Under the pieces are notes generated by a model that was given only the letters and a program-made list of their open reading frames with translations, was not told the DNA's origin and did not search any database. Made by a program: the position numbers and the translations under genes. This document shows positions 7,250-13,490 of a stretch of 13,898 bases of DNA, in pieces (within the stretch, counting starts at the first letter, position 1; the number at the start of each line of letters is the position of its first letter). This stretch comes from Haloferacaceae archaeon (GTDB lineage: Archaea; Halobacteriota; Halobacteria; Halobacteriales; Haloferacaceae): NCBI GenBank assembly GCA_028274825.1, contig JAQCMZ010000467.1, forward strand, positions 1 to 13,898. Reading direction: 5' to 3'.

Positions 7250-7418
7250 AATGCGCCCCCGTGCTATGTCTCCGGTCTGTCAGTGCCTGCGTTACCCGCG
7301 TGTGACTGTCGGCTATCACACGAGCTGATGGTCATACTATATATTAGCACTGTATCTGTGGACACTACGGTAATATGGCCGGAACCGAACGACAGCTATC
7401 TGCATCGTGCCGGGTATG

Positions 7419-7425
7419 TTTTATT
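7419..7425 (+). promoter_or_regulatory. guaAA: TATA box of the GMP synthase glutaminase gene
   Basis: TTTTATT is centred 25 bases before ATG 7447, which supports that start and a leaderless mRNA. A further AT-rich stretch, ACTATATATT at 7336-7345, could be a second, distal promoter. Confidence 0.5.
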
Positions 7426-7446
7426 TCCAGCCGAACAACAGCGTCT

Positions 7447-8034
7447 ATGACTCGTATTCTCGTGGTCGACAATCACGGGCAGTTCACGCACCTCGAGCAG
7501 CGGGGATTGCGCGACATCGGTGTTGACACCGGCATCGTCGATAATGACACCCCACCGGCAGAGTTGGAGGAGGAAGCTGATGGACTCGTGCTTTCCGGGG
7601 GTCCAGCGATCGATCGAATCGGCCGGTGTCCCGATTACGTGCAATTGGATATTCCGGTATTCGGGATCTGTCTCGGTATGCAGGTGATTGCTGCGACACT
7701 GGACGGCCGAGTCGCCGCTGGTGACTACGGTGGATATGCTGACGTCGAGGTGGATATCCTCAGTGATGAGGATCCACTCGTTGGCTCGTTGAGCCCTCGC
7801 ACTCGTGTATGGGCCAGCCATGCCGACGAAGTCAAGCGGGTGCCAGACGGATTCGCTCAAACAGCGAGCTCAGATGTTTGCGATATCGAAGCATTTGCAA
7901 ATACCGATCGTGACCTCTACGGCGTCCAGTGGCACCCAGAAGTGACTCACACCGATGAGGGGGAGAAAGTGTTCGAAAACTTCCTGACAATCTGCGAGGA
8001 GGCAGTCGACAGACAGACCGCTGTCACTGACTGA
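7447..8034 (+). CDS. guaAA: GMP synthase, glutamine amidotransferase subunit A
   Basis: The class I glutaminase subunit of archaeal two-subunit GMP synthase, 195 aa. It releases ammonia from glutamine for amination of XMP to GMP by a separate ATP-pyrophosphatase subunit, which is not in this window. The catalytic triad is visible: Cys75 in GICLGMQ, and His163 and Glu165 in QWHPEVTHTDEG. The oxyanion-strand motif LVLSGGPAIDRIG (48-60) is present. WASHADEVKRVPDGF (123-137) is characteristic of GuaA-type glutaminases and separates it from TrpG/PabA. The frame is open back to ATG 7375, but conserved sequence starts at ATG 7447 (MTRILVVDNHGQ), which lies 25 bases after TTTTATT. A second AT-rich box (7336-7345) may be an extra promoter. 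Confidence 0.92.
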   Translation: MTRILVVDNHGQFTHLEQRGLRDIGVDTGIVDNDTPPAELEEEADGLVLSGGPAIDRIGRCPDYVQLDIPVFGICLGMQVIAATLDGRVAAGDYGGYADVEVDILSDEDPLVGSLSPRTRVWASHADEVKRVPDGFAQTASSDVCDIEAFANTDRDLYGVQWHPEVTHTDEGEKVFENFLTICEEAVDRQTAVTD

Positions 8035-8048
8035 CATGAACTCGCTCT

Positions 8049-8064
8049 GTTTTCCTCCTTTTTG
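8049..8064 (+). terminator. T-rich terminator region after guaAA
   Basis: Two pyrimidine-rich tracts, TTTTCCTCC and TTTTTGTC, begin about 15 bases after the guaAA stop. Archaeal termination typically occurs in such U-rich runs without a strict hairpin. Confidence 0.45.
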
Positions 8065-8359
8065 TCTCCCGTCCCGTTCTGTCTTTGCCCCGATTCGACT
8101 GGTTACCCTGAGCCTCTCTGACCAATCGTCTCGGTTCTGTATCAACTGACACTCGCTGGGAGGACTCCAATAGAGCCGCCATGGCGAGTACGCTTCAGTT
8201 GCTGGCTTCAATCGAGATATCCACTGCAATCAGTTCGATTTCGTCTCAGTATTCTTGAGCGGAGCCAGGGCAGTCCAACTCACATCGCCCGTCGAGACTG
8301 CTGACATCGCAGGGAGGAGTTTTTGAGATATCGCGTTTGCACGTGCTATCAGAGCCGCA

Positions 8360-8393
8360 GAAGCGACCACCCCGCTCACAGCGGTGTGGCTTC
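8360..8393. repeat. stable 34-nt hairpin in the long gap
   Basis: Stems GAAG/CTTC, CCAC/GTGG and CCGCT/AGCGG are stacked around a CAC loop with small bulges. No T tract follows on either side, so it is not an obvious terminator. Function unknown. Confidence 0.35.
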
Positions 8394-8808
8394 ACTATGT
8401 GGCCTGTCTATGACAGCGAGTTCGATTGAAGCAGGCGAATACAATCCCCTCCACTCTCGCCTTGAGTTCGTGTGAAGGATTATCCACCCGCACACATCAG
8501 TGCCCCCACCGGGTTAGCGATCCTGTTGTGTCGTCGTGGGGACTGTCGCCGGAGGGAGCGTTATCGAGCGGTTAGCCCCCTTCACCACTGCCCGACACAG
8601 CCAGCCTGACTCCCCGAAATATATTTATCACAAATTCCGTGGCTCCTCGGCTGTGCTGATGAGGTGTCAACAAATATCTCACTATGTCGTGGGCGGTCAA
8701 ATCAGGCTTTTGTCCCCACACCCGCTCAAGTCAGGAGAACTCACTTTCGAGAGCAATCGGACATCTACCGGACGAACTGTGAGCGGAATCGGGTAGAATA
8801 TGCGTCGT

Positions 8809-9078
8809 TCACGGCTGATTGAAGAGTTCGTCGACCGCTTCTGTCGCGGCTGTTACGGCTCCGTCTACAACCACATCGGGGTCGTGTTCCGCAGTGGCGG
8901 GCGGGTTAAGATAGACATCCACCTCGAGTGTCCCGTTCTCGAAGGTAACTGTCACGTCAAGATCTCGTACACTCGATTGTTTGTATCGGTCGAATACCAC
9001 ACCTTCGGCCGCCTCAGCGGCCGTTTGCACCACTTCTTGATCGGTGGGGTCGGGCGATGCGTTCGTGTTGTCGCTCAT
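8809..9078 (-). CDS. DUF3194 family protein
   Basis: An 89-aa acidic protein. After a polar N-terminus (residues 1-12) come an amphipathic helix (VVQTAAEAAEGVVFDRY), two strands around DLDVTVTFENGTLEVDVYLN, and a final helix ending at DELF. This is the layout of the archaeal DUF3194 family. From memory that family is regularly encoded directly after prefoldin beta, as here, with five bases between the pfdB stop and this ATG. Its function is not known; the gene position suggests a link with protein folding or translation. No metal ligand, catalytic motif or membrane segment is visible. It is the last gene of its cluster. Confidence 0.78.
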   Translation of the reverse strand: MSDNTNASPDPTDQEVVQTAAEAAEGVVFDRYKQSSVRDLDVTVTFENGTLEVDVYLNPPATAEHDPDVVVDGAVTAATEAVDELFNQP

Positions 9079-9083
9079 TGCCG

Positions 9084-9488
9084 TTATGCGCCACCGGCAC
9101 CAGGTCCGCCGGGACCCATCGGACTGCCACCGCCACCGCCACCAGCTCCCTGTAACATCTGCTGAAGTTCTTTCTGAAGACTCTCAAACTGCTGTTGGAC
9201 GCGTTCTTCCTGCTTGGTCAGCTGTTCGACGCGTACCTCTAATGACTCGACTTTTTCTTCGAGATCATCGTTCGCCTCCTCGTACTCAGCTTCCACGAGA
9301 ATTTCGCCAATTTGTCGATACATTGTCGAATCCTCGCTGATATCATCGAGTGCGGTAAGTGCGGTCTTCGACTCGTTGAGCGCGGCTTCCGCCTGGCCCT
9401 TCTGTTCGGCGACCTGTTGTGCGGTCTCTTGAAGATCCTGTAGCTCTTCGATCTTCTCTTGGGCTTCTGGCGGCAGATTACCCTGCAT
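9084..9488 (-). CDS. pfdB: prefoldin subunit beta
   Basis: Beta subunit of the archaeal prefoldin hexamer (two alpha, four beta), a cytoplasmic holdase that binds unfolded chains at the tips of its coiled coils and passes them to the thermosome. The 134-aa protein begins MQGNLPPEAQEKIEEL and shows an N-terminal coiled coil (8-50), the beta-hairpin region (TALTALDDISEDSTMYRQIG, about 48-68) and a C-terminal coiled coil (about 75-115). The last 18 residues are Gly/Pro-rich and probably disordered. ATG 9488 is used because the family starts there; the frame extends upstream only into Arg/Pro-rich noncoding sequence. An A5 tract at 9514-9518, TTTTT on this strand, about 28 bases upstream may be its own promoter. 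Confidence 0.92.
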   Translation of the reverse strand: MQGNLPPEAQEKIEELQDLQETAQQVAEQKGQAEAALNESKTALTALDDISEDSTMYRQIGEILVEAEYEEANDDLEEKVESLEVRVEQLTKQEERVQQQFESLQKELQQMLQGAGGGGGGSPMGPGGPGAGGA

Positions 9489-9513
9489 AATTCGTTTAGG
9501 ACGGGCCGGAGGG

Positions 9514-9518
9514 AAAAA
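9514..9518 (-). promoter_or_regulatory. TATA-like T tract before pfdB
   Basis: GGTTTTTCCC on the minus strand is centred 28 bases before ATG 9488. It suggests pfdB can be transcribed apart from pcc1, from which it is separated by 184 bases. Confidence 0.35.
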
Positions 9519-9571
9519 CCCCCGACTTCCACGTCGAACCCCGGCTGTGATGGGAGACTCTGGGGGGTGTT

Positions 9572-9676
9572 TCACGCTGGTTTTGGCTCACCGGAATCGG
9601 GCGATGGCGTGTCTCCTGGCGTGAGTTCGGCCCGATCATCCGTACCGAATATCGGCCCATCCCGTCCTGCTATCAC
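9572..9676 (-). CDS. possible 34-aa peptide coupled to pcc1
   Basis: A GTG at 9676 overlaps the pcc1 stop by four bases (GTGA), the classic sign of translational coupling. The frame runs 35 codons with an acidic, Pro/Gly-rich product (RDGPIFGTDDRAELTPGD, then PSPDSGEPKPA), a composition typical of haloarchaeal coding sequence. It would fill most of the 184-base space between pcc1 and pfdB. I do not recognise it, and no domain is visible. It could equally be decayed or chance sequence. Confidence 0.4.
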   Translation of the reverse strand: MIAGRDGPIFGTDDRAELTPGDTPSPDSGEPKPA

Positions 9677-9954
9677 TCACTGGTGGTGAAGGTGTGGCTA
9701 TCGAGAGCAGAGACAGTCTCGGCAACGTCGATCAGTCGCATCCACGAGTTGCAACCCGCGCGGAACGCGCGAAGATCTTCCGCTTGAATCTCGATCGAGA
9801 CCGTGTCAGCGGCCCTGCTCACTGAGACTCCGGCGCGGTCGTCGTCAACCTCGCCCACCTCGACCTGAATCGCGTCACAGACGATGCGGGCGCGGTGCTC
9901 GTCGGCGAAGACAAACTGGAATCTAACTGTGTGTGTGGCCGACAAAAGACCCAC
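9673..9954 (-). CDS. pcc1: KEOPS complex subunit Pcc1
   Basis: A small subunit of the KEOPS complex that makes N6-threonylcarbamoyladenosine (t6A37) on ANN-decoding tRNAs; Pcc1 dimerises and contacts the Kae1 catalytic subunit. The 93-aa length is normal for the family. The sequence shows the two-helix, three-strand pattern: strand HTVRFQFVF, helix DEHRARIVCDAIQ, strand VSVSRAADTVSIEIQAED, then helix LRAFRAGCNSWMRLIDVAETV. The LRA-(x)n-NSW-R segment is a recognisable Pcc1 feature. The ATG at 9954 lies four bases after the rpoP stop, so the genes are co-transcribed. Kae1-Bud32 and Cgi121 are not in the window. Confidence 0.88.
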   Translation of the reverse strand: MGLLSATHTVRFQFVFADEHRARIVCDAIQVEVGEVDDDRAGVSVSRAADTVSIEIQAEDLRAFRAGCNSWMRLIDVAETVSALDSHTFTTSE

Positions 9955-9958
9955 AAAA

Positions 9959-10093
9959 CTACTCTACAGGGGTTGTTTTGATGACAGCACCGCGTTCTTT
10001 CAGCAGGACGCGGTGGCCACAGTACGGACAGCGGACGCCACCGTATTCGTCGAGTTTGACATCACGTTTACACCGAGAACACTTGTAGGTCAT
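9959..10093 (-). CDS. rpoP: DNA-directed RNA polymerase subunit P
   Basis: A 44-aa zinc-ribbon subunit (Rpo12) of archaeal RNA polymerase. The sequence begins MTYKCSRCKRDVKLDEYGG and contains two knuckles, Cys5-x2-Cys8 and Cys22-x2-Cys25 (CPYCGHRVLLKER), matching the family almost throughout. Subunit P bridges Rpo3 and Rpo2 in the enzyme assembly platform. The ATG overlaps the stop of the eL43 gene (ATGA), so the two are translationally coupled. The gene is usually placed between the eL43 and pcc1 genes in haloarchaea, as seen here. Its final residues (GAVIKTTPVE) are the only divergent part. Confidence 0.95.
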   Translation of the reverse strand: MTYKCSRCKRDVKLDEYGGVRCPYCGHRVLLKERGAVIKTTPVE

Positions 10094-10353
10094 TCTTCGT
10101 CGCCTAGTGCTGCTCGGATCGATCGATTGACTTGCACGCCGCCGGGGGTTTCTGCCCGGTATGCACCACCGGTGAATTTCTCGCCGGTGTTTTCATTCAG
10201 CCAGATTCCAGTCGCGAGCCGCTTGACAGAGTCTCCATCAACCTCTTGATTGTGCATATCCGCTTCGATTTCTTTGACTCGCTGGCGCGATACTCGTCCA
10301 TAACGCGCGCCGAATCGGCCAGCACTGCCGACTGTCCCCGAATTATTAGCCAT
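10090..10353 (-). CDS. rpl37ae: ribosomal protein eL43 (L37Ae) lacking its zinc cysteines
   Basis: An 87-aa protein of the large ribosomal subunit. The family signature is clear: GRFGARYGRVSRQRVKEIE (12-30), TGIW (48-51), TGGAYRAETPGG (61-72) and RSIRAAL (78-84). The family normally carries a four-cysteine zinc ribbon (CPxC and CxxC around the GIW motif). Here those sites align with Asn35, Val38, Asn53 and Thr56, and the protein has no cysteine at all. The fold may be held without zinc, or a normal paralogue may exist elsewhere. It is followed by rpoP with a four-base overlap. A TATA-like CCTTTTAG (10381-10388) lies about 30 bases upstream of ATG 10353. Confidence 0.88.
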   Translation of the reverse strand: MANNSGTVGSAGRFGARYGRVSRQRVKEIEADMHNQEVDGDSVKRLATGIWLNENTGEKFTGGAYRAETPGGVQVNRSIRAALGDEE

Positions 10354-10537
10354 AGTGATTTGTAATATTCTTGGAACAGACTAAAAGGCTACGAGTCTCG
10401 CCTGCCGCAGCCGAGCATCTCAAGCCCGGTCGATACCTCTAGTATCCCGTCACACTACCTGTTATTCTCCGCCATGGACGACGGCTCTGGTTTCTGTCTC
10501 GCTCAAGCAGTTGGCTACTGGAACTATCTTGCTGGGT

Positions 10538-11263
10538 TCACGTTTCACGGAGTTCAGCGTCTGTGAGAGCCTCATTGAGCTCATCGCGGACGCGTTCGCC
10601 CGTCTGACGATCCATCGCCGTGGTCACGAGCCGGTTTTCTTGCACGCTGGATCCGTCCCGCAACAGCAGTCTGACGTTCCCGTTCTCGTCAGCCCTGGTG
10701 ACTTTCGCTCGAAGCCCGCTTTGAGACCCGGTCCCCCCCGCATCGATTGGTCCCGGGATGATCTTCTTGACGTGTGGATATTCGGCGACCGTGCTGATTG
10801 CCCGGCGACCCTCTCTGCCGCCGATCAGTGTTGAGTGTGTCCCACCGAGCTTCTCGCGGGGGGGTGTCTTAATCACGTCTAGCGCACGCTCTCCCTGCCG
10901 ATCGATAACCCACTCGACGGCATCGTCGTCTGGCACTCGGTAGAACTCGTGATGGAGTTGCGCCCGGGTTTCTCGCAGCGGCTCTCTGACCCCGGCAGCA
11001 TAAACTGTCTCTGGCCGCTTCCGTCTCACTTCGTCAGCGACTCGACCGGCAAAATTCCGCAAATGGACGCTCCCGAGGTCAGTGTCTGTCTCAGGGATTG
11101 TAGCGACAGTCGTCTCTCCGCGAATCTCTGTCTCCTCAAGCATCGTCAACGTCGCCCTATCGGAGCCGAATTCGACCACAACGGCGTCAGTGTTAGCGGT
11201 GTCACAGGTGAGACAGTAGTCGCCCGGCTTCTCTAACGGGGTTCCACACCGCCCACAGTTCAT
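10538..11263 (-). CDS. DUF2103 family zinc-ribbon protein
   Basis: A 241-aa protein matching, from memory, the archaeal DUF2103 family of predicted metal-binding proteins. It starts with a zinc ribbon, Cys3-x2-Cys6 and Cys17-x2-Cys20 (MNCGRCGTPLEKPGDYCLTC). Then come an alpha/beta region (about 25-150) and the family's most conserved stretch, REKLGGTHSTLIGGREG (about 159-175), followed by HVKKIIPGPIDAGG and a small beta domain that reads VTRADENGNVRLLLRDG. The biochemical role is unknown; the gene's constant place beside eL43 and rpoP suggests an RNA- or translation-related task. ATG 11263 begins the zinc ribbon and is 25 bases after GTTTTATTA, so the longer upstream frame is rejected. Confidence 0.82.
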   Translation of the reverse strand: MNCGRCGTPLEKPGDYCLTCDTANTDAVVVEFGSDRATLTMLEETEIRGETTVATIPETDTDLGSVHLRNFAGRVADEVRRKRPETVYAAGVREPLRETRAQLHHEFYRVPDDDAVEWVIDRQGERALDVIKTPPREKLGGTHSTLIGGREGRRAISTVAEYPHVKKIIPGPIDAGGTGSQSGLRAKVTRADENGNVRLLLRDGSSVQENRLVTTAMDRQTGERVRDELNEALTDAELRET

Positions 11264-11283
11264 ACCTAAACCCGACGCGCCGA

Positions 11284-11291
11284 TAATAAAA
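11284..11291 (-). promoter_or_regulatory. TATA box of the DUF2103 gene
   Basis: TTTTATTA on the minus strand is centred 25 bases before ATG 11263, a canonical leaderless arrangement that decides between the two possible starts. Confidence 0.5.
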
Positions 11292-11379
11292 CAGTTGTCT
11301 GCCGAGGTGACGACGGCCCGAAGCCGCGTTCGACTCAGAGACCGAGTCACACGACTCGGGGCCACCGACTCACTCCGAC

Positions 11380-11802
11380 TCAGAACCCGATTCGTCCTCC
11401 TGACGACAGATCGTCGGGGTCACGGTCCAGCCCACCAGTTTTGACGAACGCGTAATCTCTGTCAGTGAGCCGGACCGTCTCGTCTTCCACAGCAGTCTCG
11501 ACAGTGACGAGCGTAGAGCCCTCACACGGACCGAAATCACAGTAGCCTGACTCGAGTTGGAATGCAGCACCGTGTTTTCGGCAGAGAACCTGTCCGTCAC
11601 GGATCGCTGCTCCCGACCCGCGGTCCAGTTGGACATCTGTCCAGTGTTGACACTGGTTTTTGAACGCAACGACGCTCCCGTCTCCAAGTCTGGTCAGAAT
11701 CGCTTCCAGCGTTTCACCCGTCTCAATCCGCTCAAGCGTGACGAGCATGGTACTATCTGTCGGCACCTCAGCCACCGCGGTAATCCCCGGGTCGTCATCC
11801 AT
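11380..11802 (-). CDS. Rieske [2Fe-2S] domain protein
   Basis: A 140-aa single-domain ferredoxin-like protein. The cluster ligands are Cys51-x-His53 (NQCQHWTDV) and Cys74-x2-His77 (LCRKHGAAF), with 20 residues between His53 and Cys74, followed by a CDFGPCEG loop with two more cysteines where Rieske proteins have their Pro/Gly loop. No membrane segment or oxygenase catalytic domain is attached. It is therefore a soluble electron carrier or small redox protein, and its partner is unknown. ATG 11802 is taken because GTTTAG (near 11824-11829) lies about 25 bases upstream; the frame's extension to 11901 gives an unlikely Cys/Arg-rich leader. The next gene upstream is the class IV aminotransferase, 191 bases away, so co-transcription is uncertain. 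Confidence 0.85.
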   Translation of the reverse strand: MDDDPGITAVAEVPTDSTMLVTLERIETGETLEAILTRLGDGSVVAFKNQCQHWTDVQLDRGSGAAIRDGQVLCRKHGAAFQLESGYCDFGPCEGSTLVTVETAVEDETVRLTDRDYAFVKTGGLDRDPDDLSSGGRIGF

Positions 11803-11993
11803 ACGAGATGTTGTGGCGATTCGGCTAAACAGTTGTCGGCAGCAACTCAAAGCGACCGACCGCAGAACCAAACTCCCTACCATGACGGTCCCAGCACGCA
11901 AGACACCTTCTCAAGCGTGAGTGGATGTCACTCGGCCGTATCCTGTCCAGATGCTCAATCGCAGCTTTGTGATTTGTAGAGCAAAGCCCGGTT

Positions 11994-12875
11994 CTAATAG
12001 TGAAGACGGTCAATTCGCTGATCGTAAAGACGGCTAAGCAGCCGAGTCATCGGTCCTTCGGGTGTCCCGTCGCCAATAGTTTTGCCGTCGACAGAATCGA
12101 CAGGTCTCAGCTCCCAGGTAGAGTTGGTGAGAAACACCTCGTCAGCATCTCTGAGACGGGCAGGTTCGTATTGGCCCGTTTCGACCGGAATCCCCTCTCG
12201 ATCAGCGATATCGAGAACAGTCTCTCTCGTGATTCCTGGAAGGACTGACCCGTGGAGACGAGGTGTCCGAAGTGCGTTGTCGTGCACAAAAAAGACGTTA
12301 CTCGTGGCCGCCTCAGCCACGTGCCCGTCGAGATTGAGCATCAGCGCCTCGTCAGCTGCCGTTCCTCGAAGCTCAACCCGCGCGAGAATTTCGTTGAGAT
12401 AATTGTGCGTTTTTGCTCGCGCAGGTACTGCTTCGTCGGGGATCCGCCGTGTGTCGACAGTCTGTATCGTTGCGGGACTATCCCAGACAGATTGCTCACC
12501 TGCCGTACCACCCTGTGGCAGTGGTGACGCGTATACGACAACCGTCGGGTCAACGTCAGGGTCGGGATTAAGTTTTCCTGGCTGTCTCCCGCGGGTGATT
12601 GAGAGCTTCAGATACGCCTCCTGGAGTTCGTTACCAGCCAGCGTCTCATCGACTCGCTCACGCAGCTCTACTGTGTCGAGTCCGTGATCGAGTCCGAGCG
12701 ATTCACACGAGTCCGCGAGCCGTGCAGCGTGAGCCTCCCACCGGAACACGTCGCCACCGTATGCCCGAAGCGTCTCGAAGGCACCGTCGCCGTACATAAA
12801 CCCGCGATCTTCGACGTGTACGGTTGCCTGGTCGGATGGTACCAACTCGCCATCGACATGATAGAAGTTACTCAT
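11994..12875 (-). CDS. class IV PLP aminotransferase (aminodeoxychorismate lyase/branched-chain type)
   Basis: A pyridoxal-phosphate enzyme of fold type IV, 293 aa, cytoplasmic. FMYGDGAFETLRAYGG (26-41) is the usual first motif of the family. Lys155 in RAKTHNYLNEIL is the expected Schiff-base lysine. Glu188 in VAEAATSNVFFV is the cofactor-ring glutamate, and VLPGITRETVL follows as the phosphate-binding turn. The family includes 4-amino-4-deoxychorismate lyase (PabC, p-aminobenzoate for folate-type cofactors) and branched-chain aminotransferase. In haloarchaea small proteins like this are mostly annotated PabC-like, but no pabA or pabB gene is nearby to decide. The ATG at 12875 (MSNFYHVDGELV) is the natural family start. 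Confidence 0.85.
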   Translation of the reverse strand: MSNFYHVDGELVPSDQATVHVEDRGFMYGDGAFETLRAYGGDVFRWEAHAARLADSCESLGLDHGLDTVELRERVDETLAGNELQEAYLKLSITRGRQPGKLNPDPDVDPTVVVYASPLPQGGTAGEQSVWDSPATIQTVDTRRIPDEAVPARAKTHNYLNEILARVELRGTAADEALMLNLDGHVAEAATSNVFFVHDNALRTPRLHGSVLPGITRETVLDIADREGIPVETGQYEPARLRDADEVFLTNSTWELRPVDSVDGKTIGDGTPEGPMTRLLSRLYDQRIDRLHY

Positions 12876-12965
12876 TTCGCGACAGCCGATAGGGGTATCT
12901 CACCAGAATAGTCGCCGGTAGTACTCGTGTTGATTCGCCGAGCCTCGATACCTCATCAATTCAGA

Positions 12966-13415
12966 TTAGTCGTCGGTACCTTCCGCGCGTGCAATCCAAG
13001 TGTTCGCACGACCCTCTCCAATCGACGTCTCAGCGTCGATTTCCGCCGGATCAGCCCTGGCTAACTCGGATACAGTCTCGATTCCAATGTCAGCCAATCG
13101 ATCCGCGTAGGCAGGCCCGATTCCTTTGATCTCTTCGACGGAGGCTTCTGCTGAGTCACTCGATTCCGGTTCGGCGTCTCTGTTGGGATCTGTCGTATCA
13201 GCTGCTGATTCCCCTACTGAGTCTTGGTTATTGGCTTCCGGCTCTGTGTCGGCACCTCCTCTGGTGTCGTGATCACTGGAGACGCTCCCTATAGATGCCC
13301 CAGCAGTAGTTACTTCATCGCCCTCATTCTCGACGGTCACCTGAGTGCCGATATCTTCGTTTTCTGCCGTTGAGCTATCAATTCCAAGGATTTGCTTGAT
13401 TTTGCCGAGTACCAT
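12966..13415 (-). CDS. helix-hairpin-helix domain protein
   Basis: A 149-aa protein in three parts: a short basic/hydrophobic start (MVLGKIKQILGID); a very acidic, Asp/Glu/Ser/Thr-rich linker (about 14-92) with no predicted fold; and a helix-hairpin-helix domain (about 93-146) with VEEIKGIGPAYADRL, the IGIETVSELA repeat and SIGEGRANTWIARAE. The GIGP hairpin is the backbone contact of nonspecific DNA-binding HhH modules, so nucleic-acid binding is likely; the specific role is unknown. ATG 13415 is used. The open frame continues to 13826 only because it runs through the ncRNA on the same strand. A T-rich box, GGTTTTTAA (13441-13449), lies about 28 bases upstream. Confidence 0.8.
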   Translation of the reverse strand: MVLGKIKQILGIDSSTAENEDIGTQVTVENEGDEVTTAGASIGSVSSDHDTRGGADTEPEANNQDSVGESAADTTDPNRDAEPESSDSAEASVEEIKGIGPAYADRLADIGIETVSELARADPAEIDAETSIGEGRANTWIARAEGTDD

Positions 13416-13440
13416 TTGTCGAAACTTAGGACGGCGAGTG

Positions 13441-13449
13441 TTAAAAACC
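13441..13449 (-). promoter_or_regulatory. TATA-like box of the helix-hairpin-helix gene
   Basis: GGTTTTTAA on the minus strand is centred about 28 bases before ATG 13415. It gives this gene its own promoter downstream of the ncRNA terminator and supports the short start. Confidence 0.45.
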
Positions 13450-13490
13450 AGACGGCCAACACTCGCCCATCCGAACATTCGACCGCTGGA

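Larger units (their letters stand above)
8035..8808. other. 774-bp convergent gap, no supported gene
   Basis: Located between the ends of guaAA (+) and the DUF3194 gene (-). Open frames at 8180-8260 and 8536-8796 give no recognisable motif. Contents: T-rich tracts at 8049-8064, probably the guaAA terminator; a 34-nt hairpin at 8360-8393; and an AT-rich near-palindrome AAATATATTTA near 8618-8628 that would work as a TATA box in either direction. This is the longest unexplained stretch in the window. Confidence 0.5.

Noticed and set aside
8536..8796. 86-aa plus-strand open frame
   Set aside because: No recognisable motif. It spans the AT-rich TATA-like box, and its composition is not acidic as haloarchaeal proteins are.
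9489..9575. 29-residue extension of prefoldin beta
   Set aside because: The family starts at the MQGNLPPEA position. The extension covers a promoter-like T tract and reads as Arg/Pro-rich noncoding sequence.
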